From Edolisoma coerulescens (taxonomy: Eukaryota > Chordata > Aves > Passeriformes > Campephagidae): a stretch of DNA of 64,000 nucleotides. Location of the stretch: positions 248,001 through 312,000 of the forward strand of contig VWZW01004701.1 of NCBI GenBank assembly GCA_013397115.1, written 5' to 3'. Each line of letters starts with the position of its first letter. The first letter of the stretch is position 1. A program made the translations under genes and the position numbers. The notes beneath the pieces were generated by a model, which was not told the DNA's origin, did no database searches, and saw nothing but the letters and a program-made list of their open reading frames with translations. Below are positions 25,271-37,019 of the stretch, piece after piece.

Positions 25271-28169
25271 AGATACCTGAGCAACAGGGACTTTGGCTTG
25301 CAGATGAAACGGGGCTGCCTCCCGGCCGAAGCGCAGCCCTTTGTCCCAGCACGACCAGCTGCCTGTCTCTTCTTTGTTGCACTTTGACACTGGCTGTACA
25401 GATCCGTTTATTAAAGCATTTATCATTTTTAAGCCAATATAGCCCTGACCTCCTCAAACTGCACTACTACTGTGACTGTGGAGATCAGGAAAATGAGGAA
25501 TTAACAGCAGGAGAGTATTAGGCTTGAGTTCCTTAAAGGGCAATTAGTGCTTGTCCTTCATGCTTCTTCCCACAGTCTCATCCCATAGAAACAGTTGTTA
25601 TTCCAGTCTTGGACAATAAGTCAGCTTCATATAAACATGTCGGTGTTGTGGTTCTTATTTTACCAATCAGGAGGTTAATGAGGGTAAGACACATTTACAG
25701 TATTAAAAAGGAAGAAGAAAACCAGCCTGGCAGTGCAATATGGCAGAGCAGAGTGGGAAATGCACTTACAAAAAGGCACAAGAAACCTGGAAAGAAGAAA
25801 ACACTTCCTCCAAGCAGATGCACCACAGAAACAGAAGAAATCTGCTGAAAAAGTTTCGAGCATAAAGGAGACACAGGAGAGATCATGTTAAGCTTTCCAA
25901 GAGCTGGGGAAGGAGAGAGCAGCAGTAATGGCTAACAGGGCATCACTGTGTATTTAGGAAATGACACTGGTGCTCTGGGGGAACTCACAGTGCCGAAACG
26001 AGGAGGCACAATGGTCAGGCCTGTGGAGCAGGGGCCTCGACACACACTGCAAAAAGGCCCTCCAAGTCAAGGGGTCACCAGCAGAACAGTGGTGTCCCCC
26101 AGATTCTACTCTCTAAGAATTGCTTTCTCCTACCTTCCTGTATGCTGTCACCTCACAAAGCCATCAGCAATCTGTCCCCAGTCCTGCAGGTTAAGAGTGG
26201 TTTGGTCTCAGAAAAGCCAAGAGAATGAGATGCCCATGCCAGTCCAGCCTTCCTACTTCCTACCCCTCCCTATATCGATTACCCCCACAAGACCCCAGGC
26301 TCTGTGCCACTGGCCAGGTCTGACCTTACCTCAGCTGGGTTTTAGAGACATAGCAGACAGCTGCTCCTCCAGGGACACAGCAGCCACAGAGTGGGGCTTC
26401 ACTCATCACAGCAGAGAGGAAACACAAGACACAGGAGATCAAACCTGCAGCCTGAGTTTTGATCTTAGGTGCTTAAAAGATAGGCATCTAAATCCATATT
26501 AAGGCGCTTACTTGTCTCAGTGAAGTATTTTGGGGCATGACAGCAAAAAGCTTGATTCCCAGGCAGTTCAGCTAGATATGGCTTGACTCTTGTGACGGCT
26601 GTCATCTCACATGAGACTGGCCCAGCCTGGCCTGATGTCCCCACAGCCTCCTGTGCAGGGAGGCCAGAATCCAGCCCAGACTGGGGCGGGTTCATCGTGT
26701 CTTACTGGGAACTCCTGCACTGTCTGTGCCATTCTTTGGCTCTGTTTCAGCTCTGGGAGGTACTTCCTCGCACTGTGCCCCATCCATGCTCTCAGCATGG
26801 GCTGTAACCATCAGCAGCTCCTTTGATACACTGCTTGCATTTAAACTCAGGCCTCCTCCAGTGTTTTCCAATTAATATCCCCTGCTAGGATTTCTGAGAT
26901 ACCTTGGTATTTTCCAGTAACTATGACAGAAAATGTGAGATATATTGCAAACGCCACCAAAGCCACTAGATGACATTTATTTCTGTGCCAGGCTTCAAAT
27001 TTGGTGGGACAGATTTCATTCTGAGTTGGAGGAGGGATGTATTTTACCCTCTATGTTTTCAGAGATGCTTTCATGGTGGTGACTGTTACATCCCTGGTAT
27101 GAAATATGCAATTATAAAACAATGTCTCTATTATTAAAAAATTGTTTCTCTAAAATAAGATACTGGGTATTAACTGTTAAATATTCTTGGTTTTATTCTG
27201 TATCCAGAGAAAAGGAAATTTAGAAACATTGGTACTCTGTGTGTGGAAGAGACTTTCAGATCCCAGAACGTGCTTTGGTTTTTATGGGTTTCATTTCAGG
27301 AGTTGAATTTTTAACTCAAATCAATAAAATGCATGGGTGCACTTACACGCTCATCCAGCTTTCCTGGACATGTTAGAAGATTACCAAGCTTGCCTGATTC
27401 TAATTAAAAACAGACTAGTGGGCAATTAATTTAACTTGTACCAACTTGTAATTACAACATTTGCTGTACAACTCTACAAATACAGGTGGCAAGGGGGGAG
27501 AGACTTCTCTGGGATTTTTGTGGTGCTGCTCTGAAAAATCTCAGAGCAAATCACTTGTGGTAAGTTTTAGTGTGAGACCTGCATTGTTTAAAAATCATCT
27601 CAATACTGCCTTATAAAACAATAAAATGGAAGATGTGAGAAAGTAAAAACTGCAACATGCTCCGTGAATCCCCACTCATTTCACTGCTCCCACTGTCTGA
27701 CCAGTTACTCCCCTGATGAGCTGTGTTCCCTGGTTTTCAGTCTGACCTCTTGTTTGCCTGTGCCACGTGGTTCTGTAAGCAAATCTCTCTTTGCTGCAGC
27801 TGCTTGACCATTCAAAAGTGGAGTTTCATCCGCTTCTGCCTTTCCTCTTTCTCCATCATTATTCAGGCTGCAATGAGAACGAGAAATACCACCAAGTTCT
27901 TCAGCTCCATAACCACCCTTCCCTTCTGAACAGATTTTTTATTAGAAGGCTTCCTGAAGACTAATGCTGCTACTAGGGTAGATTTAACAACAAACAGACT
28001 GTTTTCCTCCTCTTTTGTAGAGCCAAGGACTACTCGCAGCCTTGGTGGAACATTATGGCAAGACAGTGTTTCCTGTGCAATGGAGAAAAGCTGAAGTGCT
28101 TCCTTCCCCCATCACCATATGACGTTATGTCCTTTCCCCATCCCCAGCACGAGAAATCCATTGACACAT
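25271..28169. other. Intergenic DNA, no gene recognised
   Basis: There is a 184-codon plus-strand frame at 25948-26502, opening at a non-ATG codon and with no recognisable domain. At 25648-25690 a weak resemblance to the MIR core (TTATTTTACC..AGGAGG) is too short to call. A TAATTAAA-rich segment at 27390-27465 resembles an enhancer and is listed separately. Confidence 0.5.
27370..27500. promoter_or_regulatory. Possible conserved non-coding element
   Basis: TCTAATTAAAAAC, GGGCAATTAATTTAAC and TTGTAATTACAAC follow within about 70 bp, giving a dense cluster of homeodomain cores in otherwise complex sequence. Confidence 0.3.
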
Positions 28170-28310
28170 TCCCCTAATTCAAGCTGTCAATTAAATGACA
28201 ACAAATAAATAACAACTTTAATGTCACTTCACTAAAATGACTCTGCAACAATTTTTGATTTATTGCTCAATTGTGTCCTATGAATTATCACACAACTCTG
28301 AAAAATATAC
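28170..28310. promoter_or_regulatory. Possible conserved non-coding element
   Basis: GTCAATTAAATGACAAC, a TTTAATGTCAC word and TTGCTCAATTGTG lie close together in AT-rich sequence with no open frame. The texture suggests an enhancer but the segment is short. Confidence 0.25.
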
Positions 28311-28840
28311 CCAGAAGAAGGGGAAAAAAAGAAATAATGCAGGAAGGAAGGAAAACAAGTGAAAGAAGCATCCAGAAACTGCTTTCTGGTGTTGGGTTTC
28401 CATGGTTCATCTCTTCTCTAAGACTGGGCACAGCTCAAGTGCAGCTGATGAGGTGACTGGTACATGCTTAGAGCAAAGGTGGTCTTCCAGAGCAATTCAC
28501 ATTTCCATCTTTTATTTGTCATGCCAGGACACTCAGAGATTGTCAGACACTGAGTCAATGCTCAGTTTTCAGAGAAAAATATACACAGTTCAAACCTGAG
28601 ATTTAATGATTTGAAGTACTGCATTGCCTCTGCTCCCTTGGTGATACCTGATGCATAGGAAACCAAATTACTTACTGTTGACACTAACTTGTTTCACTGA
28701 GGATTCGTATTTGTTCTGAATGATCTTCAAGCTCTGGAGAGTGTTAAATGTACACCACCAACCAGAAAATATTTATAATGATAGTTATTTGTCATACATT
28801 CTCTCACTACTGATTGTCTATGGGATAGAAACAAAACCAG

Positions 28841-29097
28841 TGAATAGTTTAGGTGGGAAGGGACCTTGGAAGCCTTTAGGCTAGTCTCCTGCTCCAAGCT
28901 GTCTCAGCTAGATCAAATTGCCAAGGACCTGGTCTAGTTTCAATATTTCCATTGATAGAGATCCCATAACCTGTCTGGTTCTCTGGTCATGTCTAATCAC
29001 TGTCATGATGACACTGGTTTCTTAATATCTGAGAAGGTATATCCAGAATGGGTTCATATCTGAAAATGTCTCCTTATTCCTCTTCCCTTGTATCACT
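28841..29097 (-). mobile_element. Old CR1 LINE 3' fragment, reverse orientation
   Basis: Read on the minus strand this is a diverged CR1 3' end. On the plus strand it appears as AGGTGGGAAGGGACCTTGG, then TAGTCTCCTGCTCCAAGC, then GATAGAGATCCCATAACCTG, and finally TTCCTCTTCCCTTGTATCAC. That is the usual block order of a reverse-oriented CR1. Many mismatches and small indels separate the blocks, and the terminal tail is almost gone, so it is older than the copies at 31.5 and 39.6 kb. The fragment ends inside the ORF2 C-terminal region. Confidence 0.75.
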
Positions 29098-30059
29098 GCA
29101 ATTTCCTACACTGAACACTGGATTTGTTTTCTCCTAGCAGAGGTAAAGCTGGAATCAAGCTGTGTGGAGACCTCTGACAGCATCAAGACTGTGCATTATT
29201 CTGTAATAAGCAGGTCCAGTGCTCACATCCTCAGATGTGTTAAGTCTTACCCAGATCTAAGGTCTAACTCTGCAGTTACTAAAGTTAATGAGGTTCTCCC
29301 ATCAATGGTAGCTGACATCCTGTGGTGTCAGGGACCCTTTGTGAATGGTCAACAACATTTTTACATTATTAAATAAGGACTCCAGCGAAATCACTGCTAG
29401 CTGGGGTTTTGCTGGGTTATTGTATATGTTACAGTAACTTGCACTGTCAACCAAATTCAAGTTTTCACAAAAATAACAGAGTGAAGGAGGAGCAGTGAGT
29501 TTACCAGATCGCCTAGAGCGCATCAGCACATGAGACATGACAGCAAGAGAACTGCTATCAGCAGCTGAAGCATCGAGTCAGTGGGCTGCAAGCATATCTG
29601 GCTGATCCTTTGCTTATCACGAAGTAGAAAGTTTGGTTTCTCTCCCGGTATTTGCTGCCGTAAATCTCAAATATAACTTTCCGAAGAGAAAGCATTCCAC
29701 AGCTGAATCAGTTCCACTTGCCACAAAGGCAAACTTGTCTGCTTCATAATTGATTTTCCACAGACAATTCATTTAAACTTTTCAAACCCCTCCTGATGGC
29801 AGGATTGGAGCTGAGTCTCTATGGTTTGCAGGGCAAGCTTGGAGCTGCATTTCTCTTTCACAGAGTTCTGTTTAATTGGACGAAGGGGACAGAGTCCAAG
29901 GGCGAGCCAACAGAAGGTGTTTTTTTTAAACATAGCCCTAAAGTACCTATAATGAGAAAGCATGTCTCTCACTCCCATGTATAAACGACAGAAGAGATGT
30001 TTCAACTCCATTTCCCTCTCTTGGCCCAGTGGCTAACACAGGAACCTGCTGCATTTGAT
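29098..30059. other. Intergenic DNA, no gene recognised
   Basis: No gene, RNA or clear repeat. Frames are shorter than 85 codons. Confidence 0.6.
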
Positions 30060-30360
30060 CCTCTAGCATTAGTTCAGGGAAATGTGTTTATTATGAGCTC
30101 CATTATAATATACTTAGCACAGTCCTTTCAAGTGATGACTAGAGGTTTATTTAGGAACTAATTCAGCACCAGGTACAGTTAAAAAGCTTTCACATGTCAG
30201 CGGAAACTGCATTGGATCTTTACTGACGGTTACGGTTAAAAATAATCAGTAATGGAGCTGAGGGAAAGCAATTAAACATTTTTACATGCAGCTTATTGGC
30301 ATAATGAGCATTACTTCTCCCAGTGCATTATTGTTTCCAATAAGTTTTCTTAGTAGGATA
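30060..30360. promoter_or_regulatory. Candidate conserved non-coding element
   Basis: High-complexity AT-rich sequence with TTATTATGAGC, CATTATAATATAC, AGCAATTAAACA and TTATTGGCATAATGAGCATT. It has no notable reading frame and no transposon signature. The density of TAAT/ATTA cores over 300 bp fits a vertebrate enhancer. The call is inferred from texture only. Confidence 0.35.
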
Positions 30361-31531
30361 GGTGGAAAATACCAAACCACCATGGCTGCTGTGAAAATAC
30401 ATTTCCTTCTAAAAGAAGTTCAGTTTGGCATTCCAGAACCAGGAATTCCCAACAGCCACTTGGAAATGTTTTCACTCATATTAGAATACCCAAGCATCAG
30501 TGGTAATGAGTCCTCTTCCCATCATGGTTTTATGAGGGGATAAAAAGACTAATGTCTGCCTCAAGTTGAAGAATATTCTGTTTTTCACAGTCCAATGATG
30601 AGTTCCACTCATCGATTCTGCTGTCCTCCAGGGGAGTTGAGGTACCGTCCCCACAGGCCTGAATTCTTCCACTGCTGTATTTGCTGGCCAGACCAGAAAG
30701 GAGGAGCAGTTCACAGCAGAGATGTTTTAGAACATATTTTACACTAGTTGATAATGTCTGAGGTTCTCAGGCTAAGAAAAAAAATGAGATTCGGGAGTTA
30801 GTGCCTGGCAAAGCTGACAACCATGTGTAGTAAACACTGACTGTCTTTATAAGCTCTTTATGTTTTGAATGCAGTATACAATGTAGAATGACCAGTATTG
30901 AATGAAATTTTCTGCATACAATGAAAATGTCTTAAAAATTGTACTGTAAACTCACTGAGAAGCACTGCTGTGACAGCAACCAAGGCAGTCACATCTCTGT
31001 GCCCCATCTGCCCAGACCTTCTCCCCTAGGACACCCCAATGAGGTTTTCTTTACACAGGAAACAGAACTAACAGCTTTTTACAATACTCAGGACTGCAGA
31101 TAAGATAAGGGTTCCCACTGTGTTCCTGTGGAATAGATCCCTCTCCTTGAAGCTTTCTCTCAAAGCAGTGCTCAGCAACTTGCTGGAGTGCAGGCAGCCG
31201 GGGTATCTAGGAAGCTTTTCTGTGTGCCACTGCCGAGGCTGTTGTCCATTAGCCACAGTCACCAGCTCCCTGCCACTCTCTGAGCTCTCCCCATGCTTGG
31301 CTTGCCCTGGTCCTGGCCCAAAGGTCTCTCTCAAACACCTCCAGCACATTCTGGGAAGGAGCAGTCTCACATTTTTCTCAAGGGTCAGACTGACCCGGTA
31401 TCTCCCTCTTTGAAGGCAGATTATTATGGTCAAGGACATATAAACATAATTACCACAAACACACATTCGTCTTTTCCTGTCATTCCCTTTTCTTTCTCTG
31501 AATAACTCAACCCCATTTCCCCCACGGAGCC
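30361..31531. other. Intergenic DNA, no gene recognised
   Basis: Overlapping frames on both strands up to 156 codons (minus strand, 31068-31538) lack recognisable domains. Nothing else is visible before the CR1 that begins at about 31532. Confidence 0.55.
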
Positions 31532-31990
31532 TGGGCAACAGAGCTGGAGAAGGGTCTGGAGCACAAGTCTGATTAGGAGGAGCTGAGGGAGCTGGGAAAG
31601 GGGCTCAGCCTGGAGCAAAGGAGGCTCAGGGGGGCCCTTGTGGCTCTGCACAACTCCCTGACAGGAGGGGGCAGCCGGGGGGGTCGGGCTCTGCTCCCAG
31701 GGAACAGGGACAGGAGGAGAGGGAACGGCCTCAGGCTGGGCCAGGGGAGGCTCAGGCTGGATATTAGGCAAAAATTCTTTACCAAAAGGGCTGCCAATCA
31801 TTGGAACAGAGTGCCCAGGAGTGGACACCAGAAGTGGTGGAGTCACCATCCCTGGAGGGATTTAAAAGATCTGTAGATGTGGCCCTTAGGGACATGGTTC
31901 ACTGGTGGACTTGGCAATGCTGAGCTAACAGTTAGCCTTGATGATCTTATGAGTCTTTTCCAAACGAAACAATTCTGTAATTCTATGATT
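31532..31990 (+). mobile_element. CR1 LINE, 5'-truncated, with 3' tail
   Basis: About 460 bp of the CR1 3' end. It begins at a GAGCTGGAGAAGGGTCTGGA block, continues through the ORF2 C-terminal coding region (translated motif RLDIRxxFFTxRxxxHWNRxPR on the plus strand near 31745-31830), and ends with CAATTCTGTAATTCTATGAT. The reading frame is interrupted, so no ORF2 product is possible. The tail is well preserved, which points to a relatively recent insertion for this window. Confidence 0.95.
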
Positions 31991-33669
31991 TCACATTAGA
32001 ATGACAAGCTTTTTAATAGACTGTGTCCTTAATCACCCAGGCTAAACAGCACTAGGCACAAGTTCAAGGTGACTCCAGCAGCTCTGATCAAAATCTGCAT
32101 TTTCATCTTGCTTAGATTAATTCATATTTTAATTGCTCATATCATTGAAGTGCTAGAGAAGGGAACACTTTCATTCCTTTGATCTCCTGCTTTCAATACA
32201 CACAGGCCGTGTTGGACATCGTGCAAACCTTCAAAATTGCTCTGCTTCAGGGTCAAGCACAAAGCACAAGTGTGGAATGGCCAAAACCACACAGCATGAG
32301 TGGCAGCAAGGCCTGGGGACAGGCCACCTCGTGCTTCTCCTGTTACCCAAACATTTGATTGCTTATAACACTACCAAAACAAGAGAGCCTTCATCTATTT
32401 ATCGAAATTGGAGCCAGGAAAATACATGAAGACTCCTTGCCAACGCCCACCCCAGGGTCAGAGCCCTGCACATGGTCTGTGCCCTCTTGCCACTGGCAGT
32501 GAGTGGCCGTCGCCCGGAGTGTCCCATCCTCCACATGGAGTTAAACCAACTCACAAAATTCCTTTTCAGACATAAAAACCAGCTGCTAAGCCACTGCTTT
32601 ACAATGGGGACAAACAGGAATGGATCACACCACAAAAAATATTTGGGAAAGGGAGTATGAGACCTTTAGTTCTTGCCAGAGCACACCAGTGAGGAGCTAT
32701 CAGGGAAGTGGAAAGGACAAAAATTCAAAGGCACAAAAAGAAATATTTTTATACTGTGATTAGCCTACAGCACTCATTGACATGGGATGCTCCTGAAGGA
32801 AAAGCAAAAAGATTTTAAAAGGCGTTGGAAATACACATGCCCATCATGGCTGTCTAAAGTCAATGGCTGTCAAAATGGAGGAAAGGAGCTTAAAATTTCC
32901 CTTCCGTGTGGGTTCCTGTGAGGTATTTGCCCCTCGTCTGTCTGTCAGGGGTTTCAGCACTCACAGTCTCAGGTATCTGCTCCTGATGCCTGTCAAGGAG
33001 AAGCCCCTGAGCTGGAGCTGCTGCTGGTGCAGCCTGGATGGTTCTCTGTTGCTGATGAGGACTGATGTCAGCAACAGCTCATGCTGCTTAGCACTAGCAC
33101 CAGCCGAGCCATCAACATTAAAAACTATTTTAAAAGCCCACGAAAACACCACCACCACAAAAAAAAACCCAAACAAAAGAAGACCCAAACAAACATTGCA
33201 TTTTTTACTCAGAAAAGCTAAGTACAACTCTGTTTTTTATCCTTTTTTTCTGTTTGTCCAGGTAGTGTAGCCCCCTGAGGGGCTTCCACTGAGGACATGA
33301 GCATACCCCTTGGCAAGTGAAGCCTGATAATTGCTGAAAAATATATTCTTGGTTCAAACCCTAATGTTTCTGTGTTAAGAGAGGAGGTTTTGCTCCAAGA
33401 ACTGTCTGCACAAGCTATTTCTGCACCTTTCAAAGCCCCACTGAAGGTGTACATGTCAGCGAGAGCACTCAGGCTCTAGACATGGGGACAGCAGTGGGGC
33501 ACAGTCTGTCCCTGCACTGGGACAATTCCTTTGGTGAGGAGATACTGATGCCCCTGAAATTTCCTCTGCCTCTGTCCTCCTTTCAGCTGTGCAGAAGGTC
33601 CTTCACACCAGGCTGTTGCCTTCCTCCCTGCCAGACCAGTTTGTCCAACTTCAGATTTGCATTTCCTCC
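31991..33669. other. Intergenic DNA, no gene recognised
   Basis: Short overlapping frames only. There is an A/C-rich low-complexity patch at 33145-33195 with runs of ACC and A. I see no gene. Confidence 0.6.
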
Positions 33670-33810
33670 TTTAATTTGATTAGTGACAGCTGCTATTATC
33701 TGAGAAAATTTAAATTGTCTCTTCCTGTGCTAATGAATCACTGTACTATGTGTGCGGGGATTAGAGAACAAGATAGATTTATTAATACACCTCTAATTAA
33801 AGGGACAGAT
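33670..33810. promoter_or_regulatory. Possible conserved non-coding element
   Basis: TTTAATTTGATTAGTGACAG, GCTAATGAATCAC and CTCTAATTAAAGGG lie within 140 bp of complex sequence. The homeodomain-core density is enhancer-like, but the block is short. Confidence 0.3.
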
Positions 33811-36440
33811 CTACTATTCCAGTGCTTTTGGTGTAGCAGCTTTTGGAGGTGGAGAGGATAGCCACAGGTTGTCACTGCTAATCACAAGCCACAATTGGGG
33901 TCTGACTGAGGCTAAATACTCTTACCTAAGACTTTTAAGTTACAATTGCTCAAGCCTCTAGCACCACAGTCTCTAATGGTTTTGTCTTATGGGTAACTGG
34001 GCACTTAAAAAATCACCAGGCAGTTTGTAAAATGCTAGTGAAAGATTTTGTAAACTAAGCCTACTTACAGCAACAACAGACCTGTCTGCAAGAAGCTGTG
34101 ATCTGAATACTGAGGCCCCAAAGAATTACTCTCATTTACTCTTCTTAGGAGTGCAACTTCAAAAAAAAGTCCTTGTAGATATTCTTCTTATCTCATAACT
34201 TATGCCAGGAACTCAGAGGGGCTCCCAGCCTCTCTTTTCAAAATACAACACAACAACTTGTCTCCTTTCTGTACAGCAGAGATCTGGAACTGGCCAGGAA
34301 TGCCACTGCACTCTTTTCACAACCACAGCGCAATCCAGCATCCTGAAGCCCCATACAGAAAAACACAAGGAAAAAGAAAGTCCAAGTATACTCATGTGTC
34401 ACATCCCAAACCAGGTCATGTTTTTGGAGAGAAAAATGTCTGATCTAGTGTGGCCATTCTTACACAATTAACTTTATGTGGGGGGTATTAACATCTCCAT
34501 GGGATGAGCCAATAAGGAATTCTATTAGAGGGAACTGAGGAAGAGCTTTCTTCTTGCCCCCACCTTTTGCTCTAATTCTTTTGGCCCTGACTTACCTCAA
34601 TATCAACACAGTATTAGTGGGATACAGACAGAACACATGAATAAAGCACCTCCAGGGAAATGAGGTGCTCAGCTGTTCCAGGAGGGTCACTGCAGTCTCC
34701 AGTGTTCAGGAGAGCAGTATTCACACCTTAGGAATCCTGGGGGGGTGGTGAGGCTCAGGAGGCTGAGATGTGGGAGTTTATAGACTGGAAATCTCAATCC
34801 ACTGAAATCATCAGAAGTCTCTTCATGGACTTGGATCTCCGTCTTTGGATCAGACCTGGATCCTCAGCAGACGTAAATCCCTGCGTCTCCGCCGAAGTCA
34901 CACAACTGTGCCAGCCGAGGTCAGCTGATGTTCCTGCCCTTTCTCTCCACAGTAATTCAACATGCATAACTGCCTGCAAAACATTTGCTGACAACAGCCT
35001 TCTCCTCTCAAATGAGCTACTTCCCCTGCATTCCCAGGTTCTACATCTTCTTAATAGTGTCTTACTCTAGGTGGATTATCCATCACCATAAAATCATTTA
35101 TTCTTTCAGACACTGTTAATTTTAGTGAGGCTGGCGTGGATTAACAAGCCACTGATCCACAATTACAGATACAGTAAACAACTCTTGATTTCTTTCAGTC
35201 TCTACACTTGAGCAGGCTAAGTAGTTCCAGCCCACCTTGTTACTAAGAGATATCCAAACCTTTCCTACAAGGTTATCACTGTACACTTTCCGGCAGAGGA
35301 AGAGAAACTCAGAGCTTATTGGTATGAACAGACCTGCAGGATATCTTGATTTCCTGTAGTCATTTCAAATAAATCAACAAGATTCGGGTTTCAGTTATCA
35401 CTTTGTAAAGCTTATTCATCATTCCAGTAAAAGCCTAAAGAAAATAAAAAGCTTTTTATTGTGGATTCTCTCTTTTATTAGTGGTTAAAAGATTAGGGGT
35501 GCCCAGACTATTGTTACAATGGAAGAAGAGATGGTCCCCAGCTTAACCTCAGCTAATTTTGCTGTTGGGAAGCTCACTGCAGTTGCTCAGTGGTAGCTCA
35601 CATTGATGGCAGCAAAAACAGATGGAGACTCCCAATCCCAAAGTTGCTATTCAAAACATAAAAAGAAAAATAATCCTTCAAACACTTCTGAGCTACCTGG
35701 CCCTAACCAGCATGCTCCCTGCTCCTTTCAATTTAGATGCCTAAATGAATTTAGCCTGTATGAATCACCCTAGGGTAAATCTCTATCCAGACTTGATGTG
35801 TAAATTATGCATTTTTCAGCATGGGAAGGAGGCAAGTCCTGGAATGAGAAGCAAACCTGTGACTCCAGGCATGAGTGATCCAGTCAGTCCTGTCTTACAG
35901 GGCAAGAAGGGTTTTCAAAACATCATATCATCAATCCCCCTAGTTATTTGACTGTATCCAACTGTAATGTTTCCAAGACACTGCCCCAGCTGCAGGGCTT
36001 CCCAAGGCTGGCTGTTCCAGGCTTCACCATTTATTCCTCACAGCAGCAATCTGCATCTCCTTGGCTGCAGTATAAAACCTAAACGTCTCCGTTCTATTTC
36101 CGGCAGATAACAAGGACAAACTGCTTTCTTCCCCTTCTAAAGTTGCCTCCTCTTCCCTTAGCCCTGCTCTGTCTTAACTGCCTCCTCTTCCACAGGCTCC
36201 TCATGCTTCTGCTCCTCACTGGTAACAACAGGACAACAGTGCTGTGCCTCCCTTCCTCAGAGAGACAAACACATTTAGAAGATGATGAGTTCCAGATATG
36301 ACTGCAGGCAGTATGAATTTTTTTAAGGTACTTTGAAGTGATGGATAGCATTGCCAACTGTAAATTTAGCTCAATCATTGGAATACAAGGGCATTTCCCT
36401 CAAAACAGATTCAAGTGGTCTTCTGCATCACCCCAAAACT
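33811..36440. other. Intergenic DNA, no gene recognised
   Basis: No frame over about 100 codons and no recognised repeat. The part at 35090-35480 is AT-rich and complex but has fewer homeodomain cores than the listed candidates. Confidence 0.55.
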
Positions 36441-36778
36441 ACGGAACCCCAGAATGGTTCAGGAAGGGACCCCAGAGGGTCCCTGGTGCCACCTCCCTGC
36501 TCAGGCAGGGCCATCCCAGAGCACAGGGCACAGGGCTGTTTCCAGAGGGCTCTGGAATATCCCCGCTGAGGGAGACTCCAGCCCCTCCCTGGGCAGCCTG
36601 TGGAGGGCTGGGCAGTGCCCAGGGCAGAAGTTCTGCCTCCTGGGCAGGGGAATTGCTGGGCTCAGCCCCTGCCCGTGGCTCTGGTGCCACTGCTGGGCAC
36701 CACCGAGGAGAGCCTGGTGCATCACCTGGCACGCTCCCTTCACATACAGATAGACACTGAAATCATCACAGAAAGCCA
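36441..36778 (-). mobile_element. CR1 LINE 3' fragment, reverse orientation
   Basis: Read on the plus strand the order is that of a reversed CR1: AGAATGGTTCAGGAAGGGAC, then CCTGGGCAGCCTGTGGAGGG, then GCTGGGCACCACCGAGGAGA, and ACAGATAGACACTGAAATCA. The 3' end points left, at about 36441, and has lost its octamer tail. Around 340 bp remains. It is GC-rich and only moderately diverged. Open frames through it on both strands are by-products of its composition. Confidence 0.88.
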
Positions 36779-36826
36779 CCCCAAAGTGTGCCGTTAATAA
36801 GTGTTCCACCATTCCTCCCTCTGAGG

Positions 36827-37019
36827 GTGGGCAGGCCCTGGCACAGGTGCCCAGAGCAGCTGTGGCTGCCCCATCCCTGGAAGCATCCAAGGCTGGGTTG
36901 GACGTGGCTTGGAGCAGGGATAGCGGGAGGTGCCCCTGCCCATGGCAGGGGGTGGGACAAAATGAGCTGTAATGCTGCTTCCAACCTAAATCATTTTATG
37001 ATTCTATGATGATTCTGAG
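36827..37019 (+). mobile_element. CR1 LINE 3' fragment with preserved tail
   Basis: The fragment runs from GTGGGCAGGCCCTGGCACAG through CCATCCCTGGAAGCATCCAA and CCCTGCCCATGGCAGGGGGT to a clear tail, ATCATTTTATGATTCTATGA. About 190 bp remains. It lies only 48 bp from the truncated 5' end of a minus-strand CR1, so the two are head to head. Sequence differences between them suggest separate subfamilies or insertions rather than one inverted copy. Confidence 0.92.

Noticed and set aside
25648..25690. Weak second MIR-like core
   Set aside because: Only about 15-20 scattered matching bases, not enough to separate from chance.
25948..26502. 184-codon plus-strand frame
   Set aside because: No ATG at its start, no domain, no clean splice boundaries, and the length is within chance expectation for 64 kb on six frames.
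31430..31849. 139-codon minus-strand frame
   Set aside because: Lies antisense over the CR1 at 31.5 kb and reflects its composition.
36338..36890. Several 90-140-codon frames on both strands
   Set aside because: All lie over the two CR1 fragments; no independent gene is supported.
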